This document shows positions 34,966-45,536 of a stretch of DNA of 64,000 bases, one piece after another (position 1 is the stretch's first letter; every line of letters starts with the position of its first letter). Made by a program: the position numbers and the translations under genes. Under the pieces are notes generated by a model. The model was not told where the DNA came from, did not search any database, and saw nothing but the letters and a program-made list of their open reading frames with translations. Source of the stretch: Schizophyllum amplum (lineage: Eukaryota; Basidiomycota; Agaricomycetes; Agaricales; Schizophyllaceae); NCBI GenBank assembly GCA_007026445.1, contig VDMD01000004.1, positions 434,001 to 498,000 of the forward strand. The letters are read 5' to 3'.

Positions 34966-35474
34966 ATGTCTTCCCCGCAAAGTTGACCGGCACGCTCATA
35001 TTCTGGCCCTCAGTCTTCAGAGCTCAGGTACACGGCAAACACCCAGCTTGAGCATTGTGCGTGAAACCTTTTTATGACCTTCATGCCAGTCTGAACTTCA
35101 TTTACAGTACACGCACGATACACCGGAACCGGTAAGCGCCAGCTCAGGCATTTATGACTTTTCACTCACCTATCTGAAGGACATGCGGATATCTCTAAGT
35201 AGTACGTCCAGGCAATGTCTTCTCAGCCTGCACGTATGCTGATCCTTCATAGTGAGTGGGTGACTCACCAACACCGCGACACCCTCGCTTCTATCGTCGG
35301 GCACCCGTCGTTGGCGTCTTATCTTGCCATCGCTGATGGCGAGTCCACTGCGCGCATAAAGTTTGAGATGACAGAGGTGAGAACATGGTGGTCTTCATCT
35401 CTATCGTTGCTGACCACGACCGCTAGCGCATGCTGCAGCCCTGTGGACCTCCGCCTCGCAAGGACGACGATTAG
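34966..35474 (+). CDS. SF3B5: Splicing factor 3b subunit 5 (SF3b10)
   Basis: Six exons (34966-34981, 35021-35056, 35108-35131, 35180-35201, 35253-35376, 35427-35474) sum to 270 nt, 89 residues; human SF3B5 has 86. The joined protein reads RYTANTQLEHLHARYTGTGH, ADISKYEWVTHQHRDTL, YLAIADGESTARIKFEMTER and MLQPCGPPP, matching the family end to end. SF3B5 sits in the SF3b complex of the U2 snRNP and supports branch-site recognition. The first two exons and the 39-nt first intron are inferred from this match. Only the fifth exon would be noticed as an open frame. The start MSSPQK is the weakest point. Confidence 0.93.
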
Positions 35475-35847
35475 GAACCGTAGCGGGGGACCGCTCTGTC
35501 TCGCTCTCCCGGTAGATATGAGAGGGGCAACTTTGCATCGTTGCAGCACATGCGTCGCCTTTCTGGCTTGTCTACTAGTCTTTGGGTTAGACCTCCCTGA
35601 CTCGGAGTCGTAGCATGGTCGATATTACGCACGTAGAGATTGTACTTATGCAAAGCCTTTCAGGGCGCTTGCAGGAGACCATCTGCGCCCAGGTCGCGCC
35701 ACCCGTGAGAACGACGCGTGGCAACGAACACGAGGCTAAGTCCGGCGCTTATCTCGAACCGCGACTCCCGCTCAGCGCTGTCCCTTTGCGGGGCGGTCGC
35801 GCTGACGTCTCTGTTCTCTCTACGTTGGCTCTGTATCCGGAGTCGCT
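35475..35847. other. Intergenic, about 0.4 kb
   Basis: This is the 3' flank of SF3B5 and upstream region of the WSS1 gene. No feature is supported. Confidence 0.45.
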
Positions 35848-37203
35848 ATGTCTTCAGCATCTACGGACAGCTTTGTGCGAAGCATCACGCACCTCAAGGA
35901 CCAACCTCGAGGTAACGAGGCTTTGGACATGCTGAAGCGCATCGCTGCCCTCGCAAAGCCCATTATGCGAAAGAGAAATTGGCACCTGCCCACCCTGGGT
36001 GAATTTCTCCCTGATGATCCTCGCTTACTGGGTACGTCAATCACGCACTTCCTTTGTCGCTGCCATTGACGCCCACATTGCAGGCATCAGTGAGTTCACC
36101 CTCTCGATCTAGAGTTCCTACAGCACAGTAACTCATACGCGCCAGACGTGAACCAGGGCCATCAGATCTTCCTTCGCCTGCGACCTGCCGACCGTCCGGG
36201 CACGTTCTACGACCTTGAGTTCGTCATGGGGACCATGCTGCACGAGCTTACGCACAACTTCCGCGGGCCGCACGATGAGGCGTTTTACAAGTATCTCGAC
36301 GGTCTCGAGGACGAATACGCCGCATTGAAGCGCTCGGGGTACTCGGGGGAGGGCTTCTACTCGAAGGGCAGGCGATTGGGAGGGAAGCCAGGGGGGAGAC
36401 TCGGTGGTGGCGCTGGGATAGGCGGATCCCGATTGGTGTCGGCGCCTGCACCGTCCACAGGACGAGTTATGGGCAATGCTCCGGCACTGTCTGCCGCGGA
36501 AAAACGGCGAGCAGCGGAGGCGGCAGAGGCGCGGCGCCAAGGTGCGCGCGTGCTGGGCGGTCAGCCACTTCCCGCAACTAGAGCACCCCTCTCGCCTAGG
36601 GAAGCTGCTGCGCAGGTAAAAGGTCTTCCGGTGTATATTTTTGTGCCAGCGCTTAACGATCTCCAGGCTGCGCTGCGTCGTGTGCGCGACGCGAAAGCCT
36701 GTGCCTCTGCGGCGCAAGGCGAGGCCCAGAAGGAAGCGCAGAAAGCCACTCAAGCGAGCGAAGTCATCGATCTCACGCTGAATGACGAGTCCGACGATGA
36801 AGACATACTGATCGTGGAGGGAAAGCCTGGCCCGAGCAGGCAGAGCCGACGACGCGGTGGTCCTGTTTTTGACGATGACGACGACGACATCGAAGTTGTC
36901 TTCGACGGGACCTTACAAAGGCCTGCGTCGACTAGCGGCACGAAAGTTCAGGGTCAGGCAGTCAAGCTACTGGCCGGACAGTCACCAGCGCGAGCCTTCA
37001 TCGATTGTGCTGTCCCTCAACGTTGGGCTTGTGGCATCTGCACGCTTCTCAACGGCCCGGACGCGCTGCAGTGCGAGGCATGCGCAGCTATCCGACCAGC
37101 AAATCAGATCGGACACTGGACCTGCCTTCGCTGCGGGGAGACGCCCATCCCGTCTGATTTCTGGTCCTGCGGTTACTGTGGACTCGTCAAGCCGACGAGC
37201 TGA
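35848..37203 (+). CDS. WSS1: DNA-protein-crosslink metalloprotease Wss1 (WLM domain)
   Basis: Four exons (35848-36031, 36084-36089, 36146-36615, 36667-37203) sum to 1197 nt, 398 residues. The WLM zinc-peptidase domain occupies the first ~140 residues: MLKRIAALAKPIMRKRNWHL, LPDDPRLLG, INVNQGHQIFLRLRP and MLHELTHNFRGPHDEAFY, with the HExxHx5H zinc site at His96, Glu97, His100 and His106. The C-terminal half has SUMO-interacting motifs (EVIDLTLNDESDDED, DILIVE, DDDIEVVFDG) and two RanBP2-type zinc fingers (WACGICTLLN...CEAC and WTCLRCGE...CGYC). Wss1 digests proteins covalently trapped on DNA, guided by SUMO. Exon 2 is only 6 nt. The 51-nt last intron is in frame and stop-free. Confidence 0.94.
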
Positions 37204-37308
37204 CCCTCTACGTGTTTGGGTCCATGTACTGTATGCTACACTATCTCTGCTACCTTCGGCCAACCTATCTCGCCTATCACGATGCTTTGTAACTTATCCG
37301 CATGATTT

Positions 37309-38695
37309 TCACCGATGCAGTCGAGTCCTTTTGACTTTCCGTCGTTCGAGGAACATTCTTCCACTGCTCTGATAGTCAACGTGCTCGACTGTGAGCGCGG
37401 CTCCTGTAAGGCTAGATTAGACGAGCAGATCCGCTGCGAAATGGGATTGGACTGACTCTCGACGGCATCGAGGAATGCCTGAAAGGTGTCGGGGTTGCGT
37501 ACGGTCAGCGCGATGAGCGCAACTCTTGGCCCGTTCTGTCGCAGTTTGAAAAGGCGCAATGCGAGGACAGTGACGAACGGCTCGATAAGAGCAGGGTCGA
37601 ACACCTGGAATATGCCGAATATTAGAAACGATATCAATGATGAGTCAAGGAACTGACGATGTCTGCACCAAGGATGATGTCCTCGTCCAGGGCATCCATG
37701 TCGGCCAATGCTGTTGATCGCGAGGCTGAGTGCTCGAAGGCAGTCCAGTCAAGTAGACGATGGTGAACATTCGGATGCGTCGACGAGAGATCTCGAAGGC
37801 GTATGAGCTGAAGCTGCGCGGGCAGATATCGGGAAAGACATACTACAAGGCAGTTGTACATTCCCTCGACATTTTGTGAGAACGTCTTCATTCGCATCCG
37901 TCAGCCACAGATGTGGCGGGGGCGCGCTCTCCGTCGTCTGATGCAAGCGCTGCAAGCTGGCGCAGATGATGCCCAAGAAGCCGATGCCGGAGCCGAGCTC
38001 GAGAATGCGCTTGTTTGCAATGAGGTCTGCGGCATGCCAATATCAGTAAGGAAGAGCCTATGCAGCGTAAACAGACGTACCGGGTGTATCGATGAGGTAT
38101 TCTGACAAAACCAAGCTGGCGAGCCACGTCCTCAAGCCTGTTGTCCCGTCCTGGATTGTTGTACGAGATTCCCGCAATGTGAGAGTGCGATAGTCATCTA
38201 GATTAACTAGCGAATTTTTGGACGATGCCGAATTTTTGAGGCGCCAATAATGTGTGATGAACGAGTCGGTGGGGGGAGGGCAGGACAAGGAGGAGTCTGC
38301 CACGTCGAGTCTTGAAAGTCGTTAGATAATTCATGAGAAGTAACGGTACATACTGTTGGTTCAGAACTTCAAGATAACGATTGTATATGCGGTCATTCAT
38401 CTCTATGTCCTGCGTGGCTCGGAGAGTTGACAGAAACGGAGGGCAAGAACCAGCAGTGCAGACTCACTTCATCCGTCTGGGATAAGCTGGTTTCTAGCTG
38501 AGCTATTGCCCACTTCCAGAAGACCTTTTGATATTGAGCTGAGGGACCGTAATGCTTGAAGTGTTCGGATTCCAGCAGATGTGCGACGAGGGCATCCATG
38601 AGCGCAGACAGAGACGGCGAGGTGGGGAAGCACAGATCAGCCGGAGGGACGAGACACGCATATCCTCGAACGAGAGCAAAAAGCTGGGGATCCAT
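37309..38695 (-). CDS. EFM3: Elongation factor 2 lysine methyltransferase (Efm3/FAM86 type)
   Basis: Seven exons join into a protein of about 360 residues. The N-terminal FAM86-like helices (FALVRGYACLVPPADLCFPT, YGPSAQYQKVFWKWAI) precede a seven-beta-strand methyltransferase domain. Its SAM motif is KRILELGSGIGFLGIICAS, the acidic residue after strand 2 is in WLTDANEDVL, the family DW motif is LLDWTAFEH and post-I is IILGADIVFDPAL. The tail is basic (MFLERRKVKRTRLHR). Efm3 trimethylates one lysine of translation elongation factor 2 in the cytosol. I chose MDPQLFALVR as start; another in-frame ATG lies 27 nt upstream. The gene converges on WSS1 with a gap of about 105 bp. Confidence 0.88.
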
Positions 38696-38828
38696 GAGAC
38701 GATGACGGGTTGCTCCAACCAACTAACTATAACACTGACAGTGCTGAAGTTGATGTCTGTGACGTGACAAGAAAGCACGTGGTGTCGCCCGGACAGTGTC
38801 ACGGCAGCGCGCAGATTTTTTCGTGCCA
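38696..38828. promoter_or_regulatory. 133-bp bidirectional promoter of EFM3 and the mS45 gene
   Basis: The two starts face away from each other over 133 bp. No TATA box is visible. Confidence 0.55.
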
Positions 38829-40378
38829 ATGCTCTCCCGTGTGCGGTTCCCGTCTTGGGCGCTTCGGCCAGTCCCTCATTCCCCTGCGTGCCGCGCGCGT
38901 ACCGGCCGTGGCATATGCTCCTCTGCAGTCCGCCGTGCGGAGCCACCGCCCCCGCCGCCTCAGAATGAGGCTGCACTGGCCGAATCCGCCTCAGAGCCCG
39001 TCCTACCGGACGCGGACCCTGTTCAGCCAGCCACACAGGCGCCCAGGCCAAAGATACTGGACGAAAACGGAGAAGAAATCATTCCAAAGACGTACAAGGA
39101 GTTCATGCAGACCGTTGGGGAGCTCTATCGCAACGTTCACGTTGACTCGCGCGTTCAATGGATGAGCGACGAAGGGCCGTCCGGCGAGTCGTCTGTGCGT
39201 ACAGAGCAACCTTCCATCAACTACTTTCGCGCTGACTAGCCGTTGTGCGTAGCCCTTCCCCATGAACAAATCTTTCCGTCCGCCGCCGCCTATCCACGAC
39301 GCCACTCGCGAGATGATGTGGAAACTCTTCCAGGAAGACCCCAATGCCAATAGCCAACTCGTTCTGTCGAGGAACTTTGGCATCAGCCTCAAGCGTGTAG
39401 ATGCTATTCTACGCTTGAAGGGCCTTGAGAACGCCCTGAGAGAGCAGGACGCAGCTGAGGTTCGTCTACTCTGTCTATCCCACCCATGATATGATGTCTA
39501 CAAACGATTAGTCTTTAAGACAACCTCATGGTTACACCTTATAACATTTTGCTGATCTTCATGTTACCGATACGCGAGCTTCACTCTTGCTGACTTCATT
39601 TTGCAGGTGAATCTCCTATCCTGCTGATGCCCTACAGTTGACTAACATATGGGACCAATTCGTTTGTTTAGGCTGTGAGTTTTCTTTATACTAGCCTCAT
39701 TCTGTCTGCTCGCGCAACTCCTACGCGGTGCTCGACAGACCTTCACTCCGTCTGCATGGCATGCTTAACCGCTCAATTACTGATTGGACCTACAGCTCAA
39801 GGAGAAGCCAAAGCGGCCCCAGGTCCAGACTGGTTTCCAGAGAGGCATGGATAGGCTTCTAGGCGCTCACATGTCGAGGGAACCCGATATGCACGGTTCG
39901 ACGTACTCAGTGTACTATGACCAGACCGAGGCCGATCAGCTGGAGCTGGAGGAGAACCGTGACGCCCAACGGCAGCGGTATGTTCGCATGTACTGGGAGT
40001 CGATTCCGGAGGATGGCCGGGTACGTGATCCCTCTACGCCATTTGTACCTGTGCTCTGACATACCACTGTAGGAACCTGTTGTACCCGCCTCGCTCAAGC
40101 ACGCGCATGAAACTGCCATGAAGTACTCTGAGAAGGCGGAGCGCGCAAAGCAGAAGCTGGTCCCGAGGATCCCGGAAACCTTCGAGTTGCGCCGACCCGA
40201 GAAGTTCGAGGTCGTCGACCTTCCGAACAGGACGCCTCTGGAGTTTAAGGATGTCGGCGCCAAGTTCATCAACGTGGAACGGGAACTTCAACGTCTTAGG
40301 CAAGGCGAGTTGAAGCGACGAAAGCGCGCTTCATCGCGGGCCCGTGCGGCTTCCCCACCTCCCACCAAGCTATCGTAG
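38829..40378 (+). CDS. MRPS35: Mitochondrial small-subunit ribosomal protein mS45 (Mrps35 type)
   Basis: The start MLSRVRFPSWALRPVPHSPA is an Arg-rich, acid-free mitochondrial presequence, followed by a Pro/Ala linker. The conserved core then reads IPKTYKEFMQTVGELYRN, PFPMNKSFRPPPPIHDATRE, MWKLFQEDPNANSQLVLSRN and FGISLKRVDAILRLKGLE. After the long intron come TGFQRGMDRLLGAHMS, and after the next splice TFELRRPEKFEVVDLPNRTP. This is the 'eukaryotic mitochondrial regulator' family, whose yeast member is mitoribosomal mS45. Three introns are seen; the second (39460-39795) is 336 nt, far longer than any other here, and might hide a small exon. The C terminus is basic. Confidence 0.85.
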
Positions 40379-40627
40379 TCTGTCGTTATATAATTGCTGT
40401 CCGCTTTGTCAATGGTCTAATGGAACCTCCCGTCATGTCTTTTTAATCCGCACTCGCAATTGTACTCAAGGACCTTCAGAACACACAAGTCAACATGTGA
40501 GATCATCTCAAGTACAACATGGCATTCATGTGCAGCTCGCGTCTATAGTCGATGCTGCGGGCGTGGTGGCTTCGTATACAGTACCAGTCCTGTATAAGAT
40601 GGATGTGGCACGAGCGCCTGTATATTC

Positions 40628-43061
40628 TTAATAAGCGAATCGGAAATCCATTCTCTTGTTCCCAGTGTCTTTCGTCGTTTCCAGGTATTGCTGGCGTTGC
40701 TGACGACAAATGAGCAGCAACTCGACAAGAAATACCGGCACGCCTACCTCAAGGGTCCACGAATTCCATATCTTGTCCCGGCGGTTGTTCAGTACCTTGT
40801 AGAAGAAATGTACGCCGATGTAGATCACTAAGTTCATGCAGTTGATAGCGATGAGGTCCCGGTTCCCTCGTTTGTCTACGTCAATATCAGACGGCAGCTT
40901 CCTGGTTCGAGCGGAGTGGTCAAGCTTACAGAGCGGCTGTGCGTTATTCGTTAGCGACTCAGAATAAGTATCACGACGGAAAAATTAGATCTTACCTTAT
41001 CGTCCTCCCTATAAATGTTGTTCTGCACACAGTACGATCAGCGGACAGCACAGCAACTATATGTCGATATAATCACATAGATAATGGCACCAGCCTAGCG
41101 AACCATTAGCGATGTGCGACGACAATATACAGTACATGCTCACCTGCACAAATACATTGTAGACGCTTGCCGAGACGGTCCTTGAACACCAAGTCAGCAA
41201 GAGGCTCCGGCGAACACAAAATCTTACCTCGTCTTCACGGAATATGAGTTTCTTGAAGTCCATGCGACTTGTATTGGGTGGACATAGGGGAAGCCAGCAA
41301 TGAGCGTTACGACCGCAAAGTAGACCCATTGCGAAGTGTCCGAGTTGAACGTGTACAGCGCGACGAGGAGGGGTAGAGACCATATTTGCAGAGTGATGGT
41401 CGCGGCGACTCGGCTATTGACGAGTTCACTCATGACGGCGGTGGCGATGAGTAGGATGCCGCCGATGACGGTGGAAGGAATCGTTAGCAGAGTGCTTTCC
41501 GTGGTGCTGAAGCCAAGGTTGCGAAGTGAGAGCGTGAGGTAAGTCTGTGGCGGGCCGGTGGGAACTGGGAGAATGTGAGCTTGTTTCTCGACCATAGCAG
41601 TAAGCCATTACTCATGTGGACAATGCCCAATGCATATATAGGGTAGAGCCTCCAATCGGAAAGTGCAGATAGCAACATTCTGGGGCTGAGTCCTTCGCGA
41701 TTGTGCATGTCGCACTTCGATGGGTCGTCACGTAGAACCCTTCGACGACAAGTCAGTCAAGCACCGACGACCATGGAAGGTCGCCTTACCTATTCACCAT
41801 GATGACTTCCTCCCTGTACGTTTAAGCCATAAACATATTGACACGCGCAGAAAGCAGGACCTACCTCTCAGTGAACCATCCCTTCGGACGATACCATTTG
41901 CGCGTCTGAGTCGGTCCCGCCGGCATCATGACGAAGGAAAAGAGGCCAACAGCCAGGGTTATTATACCCTCGATCAAGAACAACCATCGCCACCCCGCTT
42001 TTCCTCCAACGCCGCGCAGCTGCAACAGCCCCGTGCCAGAAGCGCACTGACGACGTGGGAGACATAGTTGGAAATCCAGAAAGCAGCGAGACGGATGGGC
42101 ACTGCACATGTTGAATCAGGAGCAGGGCTTGTGAGGATATATCTTCAACTCACGCTCATATTTCGTATAGAAGTAGCTCAGATACAAAACGGCATCGGGA
42201 ATGAAGCCACCCTGCAAGATGCCCAGCAGAGCCCTATTGGTAGCAATTGCATGCATCGCGTCAGTATAGTGCGCTCTTTCGACACTTGGTCACTGACCTA
42301 GTTGCTAAGAACGAAGTGCGTCCCTTCAGCCAGAATTGGCTGAGAGCGACAATGCTCCACAAAGAAATCTGCTCGGATGGCGCGTGAGTGTTGACGATAC
42401 GATCGAGGAGCTTTCTACCTGAGAAGGAATCCAAATATCGGGACCGATGCGTTTGGATAGGAGTTGAGAGGGAATCTCTGACCGAGGGTCAGCGCGGCAC
42501 AGTCGAACAGAGGGCGCTGAACGAACCGGCACACATGAACGCCAGCCTGAACACCGTGTTCCCCATGTTAAAGTCATCCGTCGTAAGGTTCAAGTCGTCG
42601 AGGAAGTTGTCCGTGTTAGCCTGCGTCAGGTTGCTCCGGTCGAGATCAAGGCTGAAGAACATGATTGCAGCCCAAATCATGATCTTTATGTCGATCTTGC
42701 GTATGATGCGCTAGGGAAAGGCCGTTAGTTTATGCGAGACACGATATAACAAGCGCACCTTTTCTTCGCGCCACGTCCATCGCGCATCGGGGTCGAAGCG
42801 ATGCGCGTTCTCGTATTGTGGAGGCGGGCGGTAGACTTCGAGGCCAGCTGGATCGTCGAAGACCGATGGTTGAGTTGCAACGCTGTCCAAGTCAAGGGCA
42901 GGCTTGCGCAGGCGTCGCCAGACACCAGGGTTCTGCTCGATCGGCGTTCCTAACGGAAGGGGAGCGCTAACGGCGACCTTGGCATCCTCGTCGGACACGC
43001 TGGTGCTTGTGACCGCCACATCCTCCTGTTTCTCGTGGGCATAGCTGAGGACAGTGGCCAT
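40628..43061 (-). CDS. MFS transporter, Dal5/allantoate permease-like (ACS family)
   Basis: About ten exons join into a 12-helix major-facilitator protein with a ~110-residue soluble N terminus (from MATVLSYAHEKQ). Landmarks: IDIKIMIWAAIMFFSLDLDR and SNLTQANTDNFLDDL (helix 1 and its loop, typical of the anion:cation symporter family), IPSQLLSKRIGPDIWIPSQ, WSIVALSQFWLKGRTSFLAT, GGKAGWRWLFLIEGIITLAV, YLTLSLRNLGFSTTESTLLT, SVYNVFVQAGAI. Near the end, NNRRDKIWNSWT is a hallmark of Dal5-like carriers. Members import allantoate, nicotinate, pantothenate and similar carboxylates with protons at the plasma membrane. The substrate cannot be told from sequence. It converges on the mS45 gene. Confidence 0.9.
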
Positions 43062-43443
43062 AGTGAAGCAGCAAGATAAGCAGGGTCGGAGTAGGACGCC
43101 CGTACCTTGGTCGCGGCACCTCTTATGTATGACTTCTCATGGATGGCGCATTCGACAAGTGGGATTGTATGCTGAGAAGATGGCGCGATTCGAATGCCCG
43201 GTGGGACAATGGGCATAACGGAGATCCACAAGCCCGGTATCATAGCTCAGGTGCCCGCAGTTGTACCTGATAATGGCTGCAAAGCCTCGCCGGATGACAT
43301 TGACGTGCGATGGCGCAACGAAGATGACCGCGCAATGGTCGCGCGGACGATAAGTCGCACCGGAAAGTGAGTAGTTCTCTATCAGAGTAAGACACGTGGC
43401 AATATTACACAGATATGATACTTCTTTTAAGCAGGCGCTCTCC
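43062..43443. other. Intergenic, about 0.4 kb
   Basis: This is the upstream region of the transporter gene and 3' flank of CCT7; both run leftward. No feature is supported. Confidence 0.45.
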
Positions 43444-45376
43444 TCATCGGCGAGGCATACCACGACCGCGGCCCCGTAATGCGCGCTGGGCAGCGCCTGG
43501 CGGAGCCTTAGGCCCTGCTTTCCCCTGAGAAAATAGTGAGACCGGGGTATGACTGAAAGCCGTGACGTGACGCACCTGTTCACTCTGCGGGTTGCGCACG
43601 GTCTCATCGACGCTGAGGATGAGGCATGCCGCCTCGGAAGCACTAGCAATGGCGTTCAACTTGACCAAGCTGGGTTCCCACACGAAAGCAGCCATGTTGT
43701 CCCGGACGCCGGAAGCACCATCAACGTCCACGCCATACCAGGTATCGCCGTTATGATGCCTCATGCGAAGCTTGTTGAGGATGTCCGTAGAGTCAAGGCC
43801 AGCGTTGTCGCAGATTTGACGAGGAATGATCTCCAATGCCTTCGCGAAGGCGATGTGGACGGCCTGCAACTTGCCAGGGATGGTCAGCGCATGCTTCCTG
43901 ATATGCGCGGAGAGATCCATCTGCCAACGCATCAGTATACGCTGAGGCATGCAAGTTTCGAGTCTCACCTCAACAGCACCACCACCCGCGACGACCTCCC
44001 CATTCTTCACAGCACGCTTGACGACCATGATCGCATCGTGTAGACTCCTCTCAACCTCCTCAATGAACTGCTCCGCACCACCGCGCAGAACAAGTGTGCA
44101 CGTCTTGGTGTTGGGGCAGTCCTCAAAGAGGTTGTACCTCTCCCCGCCTATTTGCCGCTCCTGGAAAGATCCGCAGGTGCCAAGATGCTCGCGAGAGATG
44201 TCGGAACAGGTAGACTGTATAGCTCCACCGGCAGCCTGAACGACGCGGCGAAGATCACCAGCACCGACGCGACCAGCGCAGAAGATGTCGCGGTCCGCGA
44301 ACCACTGAGTCGCCAGATCGCCGATTGGGAGCTTGCTGAGGACGACCTTCGCCCCTGTCTTCTCGATGGCCTCCAATTTGCGATATATAATCTCCCACTC
44401 CGCGTCGACTATCGCCTGGTAGTCCGAGACCGCGTCGACGCGAACCTCCGCGTTGTCCTTCTCGGCCTTCAACTCCAGCTCAACGTTAAGGCAAAGAATC
44501 AAGGGTTGCTGAAAGACTTCGGCTGCTGCTCAGCGCCAGCGTACGTGAAGGTCTTCTTGAACGCGACACCCTTGACGAGCATGGAGTCCTGCATTCCTCC
44601 GCCTGCGATCTTCTTGACGCCGATCAAGGACTCATCCAGATCGTCTTGATCCAGACATTGCACGGCATCGACGACCATGTTCGAGAAGAAAGGCTTTTCG
44701 GAGTGAATGAGCTTCGAGGACATGGAGGTCGAGGCACACTTGAGCAGCAGAGAGCGGAACCGCCTAGACGCGTAAGGATAAGCACCGCGCGCGGATGAGT
44801 ATGAGCACGCATACGCACTCGGGGTCCGACTTGTCCACAGAGACCTGAATCTCCTTGATTCTATCCAGAGCCTACAAAAAGATGAGAATAACGAGGACGT
44901 TGAGGGAACGAGTACGCACGATCTGGGATGCCTGCCTGAAGCCCTTCATGATGATGTGCGGGCTGACGCCTTCCTCGATGTAGCTGCGGATCTCCTTGAG
45001 GAGCTGGCATGCAAAGAGAACCACTCCAGTTGTCCCGTCCCCGACCTCTGCATCCTGGGCACGCGCGATGTCGACGAGCGTCCTTGCAGCGGGATGCACA
45101 ATCTCCAATAGCTTGAGTATCGTCGCCCCGTCGTTGGTGATTTGTGCTTCGCCTCTCTCGGAGACAATGAGCTTGTCCATCCCGCGAGGACCGAGAGTGC
45201 TAGAAAGCGTCTCCGCGATCGCAAGACATGCTGAGATGTTGGACAGCAGTTGCGGCTTTCCTTGGGAAGTGTCGGTGCCTTCACGGAGAAGGACGACCGT
45301 TGGTTGCTTTGAAAAAGATCAGACATGTCTTCAAAGGATCCGTCAAGATGCGCACCATGGGCAGTCCGCGCTGCAT
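43444..45376 (-). CDS. CCT7: Chaperonin CCT/TRiC subunit eta
   Basis: Several exons join into a group II chaperonin subunit of about 560 residues. A 21-nt first exon (MQRGLPM, 45376-45356) splices to [19 protein letters not shown]. The ATP site motifs are [28 protein letters not shown] and [15 protein letters not shown]. Eta-specific stretches follow: [68 protein letters not shown] and [18 protein letters not shown]. The C terminus is Gly/Arg-rich ([12 protein letters not shown]), as in other CCT7 proteins. CCT folds actin, tubulin and WD-repeat proteins in the cytosol. The start was chosen because a frame upstream of QPTVV is closed by a stop and the splice gives the family's usual N terminus. 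Confidence 0.95.
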
Positions 45377-45536
45377 TTTGGCGGGAAATAAGAAACGCGG
45401 CGTACTCCTCGAGCGCGATCAGCTGGCTTTGTCTTTGTTTTTCAGGCGCTTCGGACGCGTCGCGTCAATTCAACGCGTCGACGCCAATCTCAAACAATTA
45501 CTCATCACCATCTGCCTTGACCTGAGCCCCTTCACC
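45377..45536. promoter_or_regulatory. 160-bp bidirectional promoter of CCT7 and RAD5
   Basis: The start codons of CCT7 and RAD5 lie 160 bp apart, facing away from each other. No TATA box is visible. Confidence 0.6.
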
